From: Dawidia cretensis
GTDB taxonomy: Bacteria; Bacteroidota; Bacteroidia; Cytophagales; Cyclobacteriaceae
Assembly (NCBI RefSeq): GCF_018598175.1
Contig: NZ_JAHESE010000020.1
Location: forward strand, 62,001 to 126,000
Length of the DNA stretch: 64,000 bases
Reading direction: 5' to 3'
Shown here: one piece after another, positions 43,652 to 53,195 of the stretch
Layout of the letters: each line of letters starts with the position of its first letter
How positions within the stretch are numbered: the first letter of the stretch is position 1
Translations under genes and position numbers: made by a program
The notes under the pieces: model-generated
Seen by the model: only the letters and a program-made list of their open reading frames with translations
Told to the model about the DNA's origin: nothing
The model's database searches: none

Positions 43652-44470
43652 ATGAAACATATAATCCCTTCCTTCCTGCTGATCGCTTTTGTAAGCGTAA
43701 CGTCCGTTTTCGCACAGACGCGCGAAACCCGTAACACCGGCTCGTTCACGAAAGTGGCATTTCGTGTGCCCGGCAAATTATACCTCCGTCAAGGCAACAC
43801 GCCCAAGGTAGAAGTGGAAGGCAAGCAGGAGCTGCTCGCCGAAATTGAGACCAGCGTAGAAGGCACACGCCTCGTGATCGGCAAGCGCGGCAAGTGGAAT
43901 AACTGGACGTGGAAAAACGAAGACCGCATCAATGTATACATCACCATGCCTACCGTAGAAGGATTGAACGTGGGTGGCTCGGGCGACCTCATTGCCGAAA
44001 CCCGCATTCACAGCGAGAACCTCGAGCTGTCGGTCAGCGGCTCCGGCTCCATGAAGATCGAGATTGAAGCAACCGGTGGCACCGAAGCCAGCGTATCCGG
44101 TTCCGGTGGAATCGAGATAAAAGGTAAAGCTAAAAACTTTGAAAGCCGTGTGAGTGGCTCAGGAAGTGTAGACGCCGACATACAGGTCGCCAGCCTGGCT
44201 GACTTCAGCGTGTCTGGCTCAGGCAGAATCTCTGCATCGGGCACGGCCAATACAGTGAAGGCCAGCATTAGCGGCTCGGGCCGCGTACTGGCAGCCAACC
44301 TGGAAACCAACACATGCGATGTAAGAATATCAGGCTCGGGCGACGCAGAGATCAATGTAAAGGAAGCGCTCAACGCCAGCATCAGCGGCAGCGGCAGCGT
44401 ACTCTACAAAGGCGAACCCAAGCAGCTGAACAGCCACTCGGCTGGCAGCGGAAAAGTCCGGAAGATGTAG
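43652..44470 (+). CDS. DUF2807 domain protein with SGSG repeats
   Basis: 272 aa. Signal peptide 1-21 ending in VFAQ. The rest is a single repeat array: about nine copies of (V/I)SGSG(S/R/G), spaced 18 to 22 residues apart from about residue 108 to the end, forming the beta-helix-like fold of DUF2807. The N-terminal NTGSFTKVAFRVPGKLYLRQG strand belongs to the same domain. The protein is probably periplasmic or outer-membrane associated. Function is unknown; relatives sit near adhesion or envelope genes. It ends before a clear terminator. Confidence 0.85.
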   Translation: MKHIIPSFLLIAFVSVTSVFAQTRETRNTGSFTKVAFRVPGKLYLRQGNTPKVEVEGKQELLAEIETSVEGTRLVIGKRGKWNNWTWKNEDRINVYITMPTVEGLNVGGSGDLIAETRIHSENLELSVSGSGSMKIEIEATGGTEASVSGSGGIEIKGKAKNFESRVSGSGSVDADIQVASLADFSVSGSGRISASGTANTVKASISGSGRVLAANLETNTCDVRISGSGDAEINVKEALNASISGSGSVLYKGEPKQLNSHSAGSGKVRKM

Positions 44471-44497
44471 GTTGAGTTACACCTTCTGCATACGCCA

Positions 44498-44526
44498 GAG
44501 GCGGCCACATCGGTCGCCTTTTTTTG
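44498..44526 (+). terminator. intrinsic terminator of the DUF2807 gene
   Basis: GGCGGCC pairs with GGTCGCC (44500-44506 with 44512-44518, one G-U) over ACATC and is followed by seven T residues. Confidence 0.8.
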
Positions 44527-44563
44527 TTGCTATGGGCATGTTATTTTATCGCAATACAAGCCT

Positions 44564-45205
44564 ATGGATATATTCAACTTTCGCGACGAAATGGCCTTGC
44601 GCCTGTTTCTGTCCTTTGTCGTGGGTGCTGCCATTGGCATGGAACGGGAGTATCGCAGCAAGGCTGCCGGCCTCCGCACGATGATCGTCATCTGCCTGGG
44701 CTCAACGATCTTTACGGAGATCTCCATCAGCATCGGCACGGGCTCGCCCGACCGCATCGCCTCCAACATCGTCACGGGTGTAGGGTTCCTGGGCGCGGGG
44801 GTCATCTTTAAAGACGGACTCTCGATCAACGGTATCACTACCGCCACCACCATCTGGATCGCCGCCGCGCTGGGCATGGCCGTCGGAGCCGGCGAGTATG
44901 GCATCGCCATCGCCGGTTCGCTCATTGCGCTCGTCGTATTGACCTTATTCGAAAAGGTAAAGCTCTTCATCTCCCGTCGCCACCAGTCACGATCCTATCG
45001 CATCGCCTATTACGACGACGTCAGCTTTCGCCCGGCACTACACGACATGCTGAAGCAACTCCAGCTTGGCTATGAGCTGGAGCGCGAAAGCAAAGACGAG
45101 ACTATTGTCGTCATCACCTACGGCATCAATGGTCGCGAAGAAAAGCTCAATGCGCTAAACGATCACCTACGACAAGATAACCGCGTGAAGTCGTACGACT
45201 ACTAA
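44564..45205 (+). CDS. MgtC/SapB family membrane protein
   Basis: 213 aa. About five helices in the first 125 residues, with the family-specific motifs AAIGMEREYRSKAAGLRTMIVICLGS and VGFLGAGVIFKDG. The C-terminal soluble part (about 140-213) is ACT-like. MgtC proteins influence magnesium homeostasis and, in pathogens, inhibit ATP synthase; in free-living bacteria the role is less clear. It is a single gene between two terminator-like hairpins. No magnesium transporter gene is nearby. Confidence 0.9.
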   Translation: MDIFNFRDEMALRLFLSFVVGAAIGMEREYRSKAAGLRTMIVICLGSTIFTEISISIGTGSPDRIASNIVTGVGFLGAGVIFKDGLSINGITTATTIWIAAALGMAVGAGEYGIAIAGSLIALVVLTLFEKVKLFISRRHQSRSYRIAYYDDVSFRPALHDMLKQLQLGYELERESKDETIVVITYGINGREEKLNALNDHLRQDNRVKSYDY

Positions 45206-45228
45206 CAACGAATAGGCAATACGAAGCC

Positions 45229-45260
45229 AGTGGCCCTCCTCATACGAGAGAAGGGCCACT
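45229..45260. terminator. hairpin between convergent genes
   Basis: AGTGGCCCT (45229-45237) pairs perfectly with AGGGCCACT (45252-45260). No T run follows, so this may act in both directions but weakly. Confidence 0.45.
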
Positions 45261-45295
45261 AGTTGCAGTCACGTGGGGTTACAACCCGCGCGGAC

Positions 45296-45988
45296 TTAAA
45301 TGAACTTTACACCTTCCTGGTGCAGCCTGGAGAATTTGTCGCGATCGAATACATAGTAAAAGGCGCCCTTGCGGGATGATTCCTTTTCCTTTTCTTCGAG
45401 CTTGTTGAGAATGTCCAGCGACAGAATCTTGCGGGTGAAGTTCCGCTTGTCGAGCGGCGTCTCATAGATCGCCTCGTAGAGGTTCTGCAACTGCGGCAGC
45501 GTAAACTTACCCGGCAGCAGCTCAAACCCGATCGGCTGATTCGCCACCTTCTGCTGCAAGCGCTCTTTTGCCTTGCGCAGCATTTCAGTGTGATCAAACA
45601 CCAGGTCTGGGATCTGGTCTAACGGGAACCAACGTGCCTCGTGGTCGTCGTGCAAGCGCTCTTGATAATCTTTGATGTTAATGAGCGCAAAATACGCGAT
45701 CGATACGACGCGGCTGGCCGGATCTCGGTCTACACCGCTGAAGCAATACAGTTGCTCCATGTAGGTGGTTTGCAACCCGGTGAGGTCATGCAGCACGCGC
45801 TGCGCAGCCTCATCGGTACTCTCGTCCTGATTGACAAAGCCACCCATCAGTGACCATTTGCCTCGATCAGGATCGATGTTCCTTTTGACGAGCAACGCTT
45901 TGAGCTGATGGCCGTCAAATCCAAAAATGATGCAGTCTACTGCCACGAGTAGCCTGTCTTGTGTGTTGTACTTAGTGATGATATCCAT
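45296..45988 (-). CDS. NrtR/AraR-like Nudix transcriptional regulator
   Basis: 230 aa from the ATG at 45988; the frame extends to 46057 but lacks family sequence there. An N-terminal Nudix domain (about 10-140) has a degenerate Nudix box, GGFVNQDESTDEAAQRVLHDLTG, in which REUxEExG is replaced by RVLHDLTG, so hydrolase activity is unlikely. The C-terminal winged-helix domain (about 150-230) has LQNLYEAIYETPLDKRNFTRKIL. This matches the NrtR family, which controls NAD or sugar genes. Its effector and targets are unknown; repeats with a TACGTA core lie upstream. Confidence 0.85.
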   Translation of the reverse strand: MDIITKYNTQDRLLVAVDCIIFGFDGHQLKALLVKRNIDPDRGKWSLMGGFVNQDESTDEAAQRVLHDLTGLQTTYMEQLYCFSGVDRDPASRVVSIAYFALINIKDYQERLHDDHEARWFPLDQIPDLVFDHTEMLRKAKERLQQKVANQPIGFELLPGKFTLPQLQNLYEAIYETPLDKRNFTRKILSLDILNKLEEKEKESSRKGAFYYVFDRDKFSRLHQEGVKFI

Positions 45989-46388
45989 AACGTAGAGGGT
46001 CTTTACTATATAAATATGCTGAATTAGGAGAAACTTACCAACGGTATCACAAAGCATTATCGTTTTTAATTGTTAAAAATTTCCGTTGGCGCGCCCGGTA
46101 TCAGTATATCTACGTATCACTACCGCAACATCGCGTGCACATTTCGATATATATAGTTTGTGCAAACGCCTGCCATACCCGCACACCACGACAGCATCAA
46201 AACAATAAAACGCCATGAGATGCTTTCACAAAATGTTCAACCGCTTCAACACCAACCTGTAGAATAAAAAAATGCATGATAAACTTGTTATACCATGCAT
46301 ACACAGAAAAAATATGATTACTGTTTTTACCTACGTACACCTACCTACGTAACGCAAGGCGAGGTATACTTCGCATCGAACCGGCCGC
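45989..46388. other. 400-bp intergenic region with repeated TACGTA boxes
   Basis: No coding frame is supported. TATCTACGTA (46107-46116), TACCTACGTA (46328-46337) and TACCTACGTA (46342-46351) share a ten-base motif. The last two are 14 bp apart. A dyad (46272-46300) serves as a terminator for the CBS gene. Confidence 0.5.
46263..46300 (-). terminator. intrinsic terminator of the CBS gene
   Basis: ATGCATGATAAAC (46272-46284) pairs with GTTATACCATGCAT (46287-46300) with small bulges. On the minus strand it is followed by TTTTTTTATTC, about 90 bp past the stop codon at 46389. Confidence 0.6.
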
Positions 46389-46826
46389 CTATTGCGCGCC
46401 GGTGATATAATGCTCCAGATGCTGGATGATGGACTTCTGCTCGTTAATAATGTTGCGCACAACGTCGCTGATGGAGATCACACCGACTAAATCGTCGTAC
46501 TCGTTCACCACCGGCAAATGGCGAAACTTCTTGTCGCTCATCAACCACATACATTCCTCGATCGTCGTCTCCGGCGTAACCGTGATGACGTTCTCGGTCA
46601 TCAGCTCCTTGATCAGCGTGTCCTTCGAAGACTTGCCTTTCAAAATAAGTTTGCGGGCATAATCACGCTCGGTGAAGATCCCCACCATTTTGCCGTTTTC
46701 CACAATGACCAACCCTCCGATATTCTTCTCACACATGCGTTCAATGGCATGATAAACTGTAACTGTGGGCTCTACTGAATAGACAGCATAGCCTTTGACT
46801 TCTAGAATGTCTCGTACTTTCGCCAT
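46389..46826 (-). CDS. CBS-domain protein
   Basis: 145 aa from the ATG at 46826, where the family sequence (MAKVRDILEVKG) begins; the frame extends 18 codons further. Two CBS motifs form a Bateman module: VYSVEPTVTVYHAIERMCEKNIGGLVIVENGKMVGIFTERDYARKL (residues about 14-60) and VITVTPETTIEECMWLMSDKKFRHLPVVNEYDDLVGVISISDVVR (about 80-125). Such modules bind adenine nucleotides and act as energy sensors. No enzyme domain is attached, and the partner is unknown. It is a single gene with a terminator at its 3' side. Confidence 0.9.
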   Translation of the reverse strand: MAKVRDILEVKGYAVYSVEPTVTVYHAIERMCEKNIGGLVIVENGKMVGIFTERDYARKLILKGKSSKDTLIKELMTENVITVTPETTIEECMWLMSDKKFRHLPVVNEYDDLVGVISISDVVRNIINEQKSIIQHLEHYITGAQ

Positions 46827-46867
46827 GTTATAAAAGTTTAGCAATCGATTGAAGATAACCGTTTTAG

Positions 46868-46916
46868 CCAAAAAAAGCAAGCGGTTCCGGCCTCGTCAGT
46901 GACGCACCGGAACCGC
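46868..46916 (-). terminator. terminator of the nuo operon
   Basis: GCGGTTCCGG (46881-46890) pairs perfectly with CCGGAACCGC (46907-46916). On the minus strand the stem is followed by TTGCTTTTTTTGG, 27 bp past the nuoN stop codon. Confidence 0.85.
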
Positions 46917-46942
46917 AACAATCGGCGAAAAGCCGCGATTTC

Positions 46943-48328
46943 TTATTGGATCAGCGAAAGAACCGCATCCGGGAAGATGCCCAATGCAAAACTTAATGCG
47001 ATTAATACAAAGGTGAGCGCGCGCTGTGAGCCCGATACCGGCAGCGCCGTAGCCTGTTGCGGCGCCTGGAAGTACATCGCAATGATGATGCGGAAATAAT
47101 AATACACGCCGATCAGCGAGGTCACCACCGCTACAATGACCAGCGGTGTGTAACCCTTCGCAATCGCCAGCGCGAAGACCATATACTTCCCAAAAAATCC
47201 GGGGAAAGGCGGTATACCCGCCAGCGACAACAACGCAATCGTCAGGCCCACGGCCAGCAGCGGATTGCGTTTGAAGAGGCCATTGAAGTATTCAATCGTG
47301 ATCGACTCACTGTTGCCTTCCACCAGGTACAGCACACTAAAGGCGGCAATAGACGCTACAGCATACGACGCCAGGTAGTAGTAGATCACACCCGACGACG
47401 CGGTCGGGTCTGCCGTAAAGGCCAACAAAATATACCCTACGTGCCCCACGCTGGAGTACGCCAGAATACGCTTCACGTGCGACTGATAGACCGCCGTGAT
47501 GTTTGGCAGCACCAACGTCAACACGGTAATAACCATCAGAATAGTAGACCATGTGCTGTAGGTCCCCACTAAGCCAATCGAAAACATGCGGTAAAACGCA
47601 GCCAACGCACCGATCTTCACAACGGTAGACATAAACGCTGTCACCGTCGTGGGCGCACCACCGTAAACATCCGGCGCCCAGAAGTGAAAGGGTACCGCCG
47701 AGATCTTAAACGCCAACCCCACCAGCAACAGCAACACACCCGCATAAAAGAAGGCCGGTAGCGCGTGGCTATGCTCGGTGATAAAAACTGCAATCGTACC
47801 AATATCAAACGATCCGGTAGCACCATACAGCAGGGCAATGCCCATGAGCAGGAAACCGGTCGCGAAAGAGCCCATCAGGAAATACTTGAAGGCCGCCTCG
47901 ATCGACAAGAGGCTTTCTTTGTTGCTGCCCGCCAACACATACAGCGACAGCGACAGGATCTCGATGCCCAGAAAGAGCATCGCCATGTTGTTATACGACG
48001 CCATCAGGATGGCACCGACGATCGCGAAGATCACCAGCGACGTGCGTTCTGTACGGTGCTGGGGCTGCGCTTGAAAGTAGTCGCTCGCCATCCAGAACCA
48101 AAGGATGGATACCACCGAGATCAACCCGGTAAAGGCCAGCGCGACATTGTCAAACATTAACATGTGGCTGAAGTATGTCCTGACTTCGCCATCCCACTCC
48201 AGCGCGAGTGTAGCCGTAGCCGCCAGCAGGCCAAGGATGGCAATCGCCGTCAGCCACTTTTTGAAGTTGGCGATTTCGGCAAGCAGCGAAACGATACTCA
48301 GGCCACAGATAACAAGCAATGCGTTCAT
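46943..48328 (-). CDS. nuoN: NADH-quinone oxidoreductase subunit N
   Basis: 461 aa, about fourteen helices. An antiporter-like proton-pumping subunit in the membrane arm of complex I. The Mrp-type core is visible: GIEILSLSLYVLAGSNKESLLSIEAAFKYFLMGSFATGFLLMG in the early part, which carries the conserved Glu and Lys, and VPFHFWAPDVYGGAPTTVTAFMSTVVKIGA. Length is near the family norm. It is the last gene, one base behind nuoM, and the terminator follows. Confidence 0.97.
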   Translation of the reverse strand: MNALLVICGLSIVSLLAEIANFKKWLTAIAILGLLAATATLALEWDGEVRTYFSHMLMFDNVALAFTGLISVVSILWFWMASDYFQAQPQHRTERTSLVIFAIVGAILMASYNNMAMLFLGIEILSLSLYVLAGSNKESLLSIEAAFKYFLMGSFATGFLLMGIALLYGATGSFDIGTIAVFITEHSHALPAFFYAGVLLLLVGLAFKISAVPFHFWAPDVYGGAPTTVTAFMSTVVKIGALAAFYRMFSIGLVGTYSTWSTILMVITVLTLVLPNITAVYQSHVKRILAYSSVGHVGYILLAFTADPTASSGVIYYYLASYAVASIAAFSVLYLVEGNSESITIEYFNGLFKRNPLLAVGLTIALLSLAGIPPFPGFFGKYMVFALAIAKGYTPLVIVAVVTSLIGVYYYFRIIIAMYFQAPQQATALPVSGSQRALTFVLIALSFALGIFPDAVLSLIQ

Positions 48329-48329
48329 A

Positions 48330-49805
48330 TTACTTTACGGATGCAGAAAGGTTCGAATAAATTTTCAGTAAGCTGGCCACCGCCGGTTCCGAGATCTCCA
48401 GCAGCGGCGCCGGATAAATACCGATCACCAGGATCAGCAACACAATGGGATACAGCACCAGCTTCTCCTGACCTGTCAGGTCGGCAAAGCTCGCCGTGAC
48501 AGCGTTGGTCTCGCCCGACATGCTCTGTTGGAACGTACGCAGCATGTATACTGCGCCCAGAATGATGGTCAGGCCCGCGACGGCGCCCAACACACTGTGG
48601 TATTGAAACACCGAGTTTATCAACAGGAACTCACCCACAAATCCGCTGGTAAACGGCAGGGCCACGCTTCCTAACATCACGATCACAAAGACAGTGGTCA
48701 ACACCGGTGCAACATTGCGAATGCCACCCAGCGCCGACAGCGTGCGTGTCTGCGTGCGGTGTGAAATAATGTCGATAATATAGAACAGTGCGAACACCAC
48801 AATACCGTGGCTCAACATCTGGATCATCGCCCCCTGCACACCAATCGTGCTCAGGGTAAAGGCACCCGCCGAGATCAGGCCAACGTGGGCCACCGACGAA
48901 TATGCAATCAGGCGCTTAAAGTCTTTTTGAACAATGGCGATACACGACGCGTAGATAATGCCGATCACCGACAGCACCACGGCCGTAAACCCCCAGGCCT
49001 CCACACCGGCCGGCACCAGCGGCAACAACCAGCGGATCACACCATAGATCCCCATCTTAAGCATGATACCGGAAAGCAACATGGTACCCTGCGTCGGCGC
49101 CACCGTGTAGGTATCGGGCTGCCACGTGTGGAACGGGAACACCGGCATCTTAATCGCAAAGGCTACAAACATCGCCCAGAAGATCAGGCTTTGCTCGTAC
49201 ACCGGCAGCGCACGGCCGGCATCATACAACGCCTGGATGGCGAAGGTGTGCGTACCGGGTGTTTGGAAGTATATGTATACCAGGGCTACCAGCATAAACA
49301 GCGAGCCCGCAAGCGTATAAACAAAGAACTTAAAAGTAATGCGGCCGCGGTCTTCACCACCCCAGATCAAACAGATGAAGTAGATCGGGATCAGTGCAAC
49401 CTCCCAGAAGAGATAAAACAGCAACCCGTCCAGCGCGCAGAACACACCGATCAGGGCCATCTGCATCACCAGGATCAACCCATAGAACGTAGAGGCCTTT
49501 TCAATCGTACGGTTGAACGACGAGAGAATGATGAACGGCACCAGCACCGTTGTCAGCAACACCAGCAACAAGCTGATACCGTCAATACCCACCGCAAAGT
49601 GCAGCCCGAACGCGCGCACCCAGGGTATATCGACCACAAACTGCGCAACATCCGTCTTCGGAAAGACCACCGCCAGGTACAACGACACGGCCAGCTCGAG
49701 GATCGAGGCCACCAACGCCAACATCTTCGCCTGTGCCGGCTTAAACGCAAACAGCAACAGGGCGACGAGCAGCGGGAAGAATACGAGGAATATCGTTATA
49801 AACAT
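48330..49805 (-). CDS. nuoM: NADH-quinone oxidoreductase subunit M
   Basis: 491 aa, about fourteen helices. The second antiporter-like pump subunit. LFYLFWEVALIPIYFICLIWGG carries the conserved Glu, with KFFVYTLAGSLFMLVALVYIYF after it. FAIKMPVFPFHTWQPDTYTVAPTQGTMLLSGIMLKMGIYGVIRWLLPL is the NuoM signature, and the GFVGEFLLI segment follows. Length is normal. It lies 17 bp behind nuoL and one base before nuoN. Confidence 0.97.
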   Translation of the reverse strand: MFITIFLVFFPLLVALLLFAFKPAQAKMLALVASILELAVSLYLAVVFPKTDVAQFVVDIPWVRAFGLHFAVGIDGISLLLVLLTTVLVPFIILSSFNRTIEKASTFYGLILVMQMALIGVFCALDGLLFYLFWEVALIPIYFICLIWGGEDRGRITFKFFVYTLAGSLFMLVALVYIYFQTPGTHTFAIQALYDAGRALPVYEQSLIFWAMFVAFAIKMPVFPFHTWQPDTYTVAPTQGTMLLSGIMLKMGIYGVIRWLLPLVPAGVEAWGFTAVVLSVIGIIYASCIAIVQKDFKRLIAYSSVAHVGLISAGAFTLSTIGVQGAMIQMLSHGIVVFALFYIIDIISHRTQTRTLSALGGIRNVAPVLTTVFVIVMLGSVALPFTSGFVGEFLLINSVFQYHSVLGAVAGLTIILGAVYMLRTFQQSMSGETNAVTASFADLTGQEKLVLYPIVLLILVIGIYPAPLLEISEPAVASLLKIYSNLSASVK

Positions 49806-49822
49806 GTCTTCTTAAATTATCA

Positions 49823-51736
49823 TTAGCGAATTATCCCCATGGCCAGGATCAGCACAATGCTGATCACCATCACAAATATGTAATAACCGATGCTACCGTT
49901 CTGCAGCAACCGCGCGCCGCGGCTGGCTGGCACAACACTACCACCGATCAGGTTTACAAGCTTATCGACACCCAGGCGCTCGACGATCTCTGCGAACGTG
50001 GCCGAGATCCAATACAAAGGCTTCACGACAATCGCGTGGTAGATCTCATCTACATAATACTTGTTTGCCAGCACCTTCTGTACGCCACCAACCTGTGTAT
50101 CGGCGGCCGGCACACGGTTGCCTTTTACATAGCGTATGTACGCAAAAACGATCAGTACCACGGTCAACGCTACCACGGTACCCATCAGCGCATATTCGGT
50201 GCTGTGGCTCAGGTGATGATGCCCACTGGTTACCGCAGCCGACGGAGCAAACACCGGCGCCAGGTACGAGGCCAGCCAATGTGATCCACCGAGTGCTTCC
50301 GGCACGCCCATAAAACCACCCACCAGCGACAGCACGGCCAGTACCGTCAGCGGAATGGTGATGCTCTTCGGCGACTCGTGAATGTGGTGCATCACGTCGT
50401 GACCGGCACGCTCCTGACCAAAGAAGGTCAGGAAGAACATGCGGAACATATAGAACACCGTAAGCAGCGAAGCAAATAAAGCCAGCCCATACACAACCGG
50501 ATTATGCAAATACGCTGCTGCCAGAATTTCATCTTTCGAGAAGAAACCCGCAAACGGCGGAATACCCGAGATCGCCAACACGCCAACCAGGAAAGTCAGG
50601 AATGTAACGGGCAGGTATTTCTTCAAGCCGCCCATTTTGCGAATATCTTGCTCACCGCCGAGGCCGTGAATCACGCTACCCGCGCCCAGGAACAACAACG
50701 CTTTAAAGAATGCGTGTGTCGCCATGTGGAAAATCCCGCTCGTGAACGAGCCCAGGCCCAGCGCCAGGAACATCAGTCCCAACTGGCTGACAGTAGAATA
50801 TGCCAGCACTTTCTTAATATCGTTTTGTTTCACCGCAATGGTCGCGGCAAAGACGGCCGTTAAAACACCGACGATCATCACAACCTCCAGGGTAGCCGGC
50901 GACAGTGCATACAGCAGATTGTTACGGGCGATCATATAGATCCCGGCGGTCACCATGGTGGCCGCGTGAATCAACGCCGACACCGGTGTCGGACCCGCCA
51001 TCGCGTCGGGCAGCCAGGTATACAGCGGCAGCTGCGCGCTTTTACCCATGGCACCCACAAACAGCAGCATCGTGATCAATGTCAGTGTGCCCGTGTCGAT
51101 CGTAGTCGCTTTCGCGAATACATCGGTGTATTGAATGCTGCCAAAGTATACAAAGATCAGGATAACCCCGAGCAACATGCCCAGGTCACCGATGCGGTTC
51201 ATGATAAAGGCTTTGTTGGCCGCGTTGTTGTACGCCTGGTTCTTAAACCAGAAGCCGATCAGCAGGTACGAGCAAAGCCCCACCCCTTCCCAGCCGACAA
51301 ACATCAGCAGGTAGTTGGCGCCCATCACAAGCAGCAACATAAAGAAAACGAACAGGTTCAGGTACGAGAAGAAGCGGTTAAAGCCCGCATCGTCGTGCAT
51401 GTACCCGATAGAATATACGTGGATCAGGAAACCCACGCCGGTAATGATCAGCAGGAACAACGACGACAGCGGGTCCACCAGGAAGCTGATCGACGTCGAG
51501 AAATTGCCGGCCTTGATCCAGTCGAACAACGTAACCTCCAGGACACGTTGATCCGCCGGCAGCCCCAGCAAATGGGTAAACAAAACAACCGAAAGAATAA
51601 ACGAAACCAGCACCGCGCCGCAGGCGATAAAGGCAGTCACACCATGTGTCAGCTTGCGGACGTTCAGGGCTACGATCAGAAAGCCCAGCAACGGGAACAA
51701 CGGTACCAGGCTCACCAGCGTCTTCATACTTACCAT
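49823..51736 (-). CDS. nuoL: NADH-quinone oxidoreductase subunit L
   Basis: 637 aa, about sixteen helices. The largest antiporter-like pump, ending in the long lateral helix (about 540-600) that runs along the membrane arm. [19 protein letters not shown] holds the conserved Glu; [34 protein letters not shown] is the subunit signature; [18 protein letters not shown] follows. The ATG at 51736 overlaps the nuoK end by seven bases; a second in-frame ATG is three codons later, at 51727. Confidence 0.97.
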   Translation of the reverse strand: MVSMKTLVSLVPLFPLLGFLIVALNVRKLTHGVTAFIACGAVLVSFILSVVLFTHLLGLPADQRVLEVTLFDWIKAGNFSTSISFLVDPLSSLFLLIITGVGFLIHVYSIGYMHDDAGFNRFFSYLNLFVFFMLLLVMGANYLLMFVGWEGVGLCSYLLIGFWFKNQAYNNAANKAFIMNRIGDLGMLLGVILIFVYFGSIQYTDVFAKATTIDTGTLTLITMLLFVGAMGKSAQLPLYTWLPDAMAGPTPVSALIHAATMVTAGIYMIARNNLLYALSPATLEVVMIVGVLTAVFAATIAVKQNDIKKVLAYSTVSQLGLMFLALGLGSFTSGIFHMATHAFFKALLFLGAGSVIHGLGGEQDIRKMGGLKKYLPVTFLTFLVGVLAISGIPPFAGFFSKDEILAAAYLHNPVVYGLALFASLLTVFYMFRMFFLTFFGQERAGHDVMHHIHESPKSITIPLTVLAVLSLVGGFMGVPEALGGSHWLASYLAPVFAPSAAVTSGHHHLSHSTEYALMGTVVALTVVLIVFAYIRYVKGNRVPAADTQVGGVQKVLANKYYVDEIYHAIVVKPLYWISATFAEIVERLGVDKLVNLIGGSVVPASRGARLLQNGSIGYYIFVMVISIVLILAMGIIR

Positions 51737-52038
51737 TTTAAGCGATTCAAAATATTAATATCTGTACTGCGGGTGGCACGATACATCGTCACCAGGATGG
51801 CAAGACCCACCGCTACTTCCGCCGCGGCTACTGCCATGATAAAAAACACAAACACCTGGCCCGACGGGTCGTTCAACCGGCTGGAGAATGCTACCAGCAG
51901 AAGATTGACAGCGTTAAGCATCAACTCGATACACATAAAAATGATGATCGCGTTTCTGCGGTACAGCACGCCGAGCACCCCAATGGTGAACAGCGTGGCA
52001 GAAAGCCAGACATAATAATCTATCGGAAGAGCATTCAT
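51730..52038 (-). CDS. nuoK: NADH-quinone oxidoreductase subunit K
   Basis: 102 aa, three helices. A small membrane-arm subunit. It has the conserved Glu in [18 protein letters not shown] and a second Glu in [17 protein letters not shown], both needed for proton transfer. The length is the family norm. Its stop codon overlaps the nuoL start, so translation is coupled. Confidence 0.97.
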   Translation of the reverse strand: MNALPIDYYVWLSATLFTIGVLGVLYRRNAIIIFMCIELMLNAVNLLLVAFSSRLNDPSGQVFVFFIMAVAAAEVAVGLAILVTMYRATRSTDINILNRLKW

Positions 52039-52070
52039 CGTTGTTGTAGTAGTATAATTTTCGATCGGTG

Positions 52071-52577
52071 TTACAGTATATCGTTAGCCTTTTCAGATTT
52101 GCCGAGCATGACGGCACCCACCATGGCGGCCAGCAGCAACACCGACGAAATCTCAAAGGGCAACAGGAACTCATCAAACATGACTTTGCCCAGTCGCTGC
52201 ACAGACCCCAGGTCCGGGTCGGATACTGCATTCACCGCCAGTGTCTCCGTGCCTTTCAGCGAGCCCACCAGCACGACCAGCAGCAGCCCTGCACAAATGG
52301 TGGCCGCAAATTTCAGCATCGTGCTCTTGTGTGGCTCCGTCTCGATATTGAGGTTCAGCATCATGATCACATACAGGAATAACACCATGATCGCGCCAGC
52401 GTACACAATGATGTGTACAATGAACAGGAACTCGGCATTCAACAGCACGTAATGCCCCGCGATCGTAAAGAAGGTAATGATCAGGTAAAGTACACTGTGT
52501 ACCGGGCTCTTGGAAACAACCACCATGATGGCCGAGAGCACCGCCAGAAAGGAAAGAAAGTAAAAAACGTTCAGCAC
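52071..52577 (-). CDS. nuoJ: NADH-quinone oxidoreductase subunit J
   Basis: 168 aa, five helices. A membrane-arm subunit with [12 protein letters not shown]-like first helix and the conserved [29 protein letters not shown] block, which holds the pi-bulge helix. The start is a GTG at 52577; no ATG is available before the first helix. Length is normal. It follows nuoI by 12 bp. Confidence 0.94.
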   Translation of the reverse strand: MLNVFYFLSFLAVLSAIMVVVSKSPVHSVLYLIITFFTIAGHYVLLNAEFLFIVHIIVYAGAIMVLFLYVIMMLNLNIETEPHKSTMLKFAATICAGLLLVVLVGSLKGTETLAVNAVSDPDLGSVQRLGKVMFDEFLLPFEISSVLLLAAMVGAVMLGKSEKANDIL

Positions 52578-52589
52578 TGCGAAGTTGAT

Positions 52590-53153
52590 TTATTTGTTAT
52601 GACTCAGTCGTTTCTGTTGTTTGAACTCCAGTACGTTCTGGGTTTGGCGTACCGTCACGTCGATGCGCTCATCGGTCTTTTCCACCAGTTTGTCTTTTCC
52701 ATAAATAAACTCGCCGCGGCCGTAGTCCGTCGACACAATGCGGTCTGTCAAAAAGATCGCCTCCTTCGGACAAGCCTCCTCGCACAAGCCGCAGAAGATG
52801 CAGCGCAGCATATTGATCTCGTACGTGGCGGCGTATTTCTCTTCGCGATACAAGTTCTCCTCACCCTTCTTACGCTCTGCCGCCGTCATCGTTATGGCTT
52901 CTGCCGGGCACGCTACAGCGCACAGGCCACACGCCGTGCAACGCTCTGCCCCCTTATCGTCACGCTTTAACACGTGTTGCCCACGCCAGATTTCCGCTAT
53001 GGGGCGCTTCGTTTCCGGATAGCGCACCGTCGCACCCTTTTTGAACAAGTGGCGAATAGTGATCACCACACCGCTCAACAGCGCCGGCAGATAGATCTTC
53101 TCCGCGAAGGTCATCTTCTTATTTGAAACAAGCTTGGATCGGTTCGTTAACAT
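52590..53153 (-). CDS. nuoI: NADH-quinone oxidoreductase subunit I
   Basis: 187 aa. It carries the N6a and N6b [4Fe-4S] clusters that pass electrons toward the quinone site. The two cluster motifs are CTACGLCAVACP and CIFCGLCEEACP, eight cysteines in all, spaced as expected. The N-terminal amphipathic region RHLFKKGATVRYPE contacts the membrane arm. A charged C-terminal extension (about 150-187) is slightly longer than in proteobacterial relatives. Confidence 0.96.
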   Translation of the reverse strand: MLTNRSKLVSNKKMTFAEKIYLPALLSGVVITIRHLFKKGATVRYPETKRPIAEIWRGQHVLKRDDKGAERCTACGLCAVACPAEAITMTAAERKKGEENLYREEKYAATYEINMLRCIFCGLCEEACPKEAIFLTDRIVSTDYGRGEFIYGKDKLVEKTDERIDVTVRQTQNVLEFKQQKRLSHNK

Positions 53154-53195
53154 GATTATGCCTTGTGTCCGTTTTTTTTGTTTTGTAGTATCTTC

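Noticed and set aside
43950-44470. Possible tandem DNA repeat
   Set aside because: The periodicity comes from protein SGSG repeats with divergent codons. It is a coding repeat, not a DNA satellite.
48807-49826. 339-codon plus-strand frame
   Set aside because: It is antisense to nuoM, with a composition dominated by Arg, His and Gln, as expected for a shadow frame.
50966-52015. 349-codon plus-strand frame
   Set aside because: It is antisense to nuoL and nuoK and has the same Arg/Gln/His-rich shadow composition.
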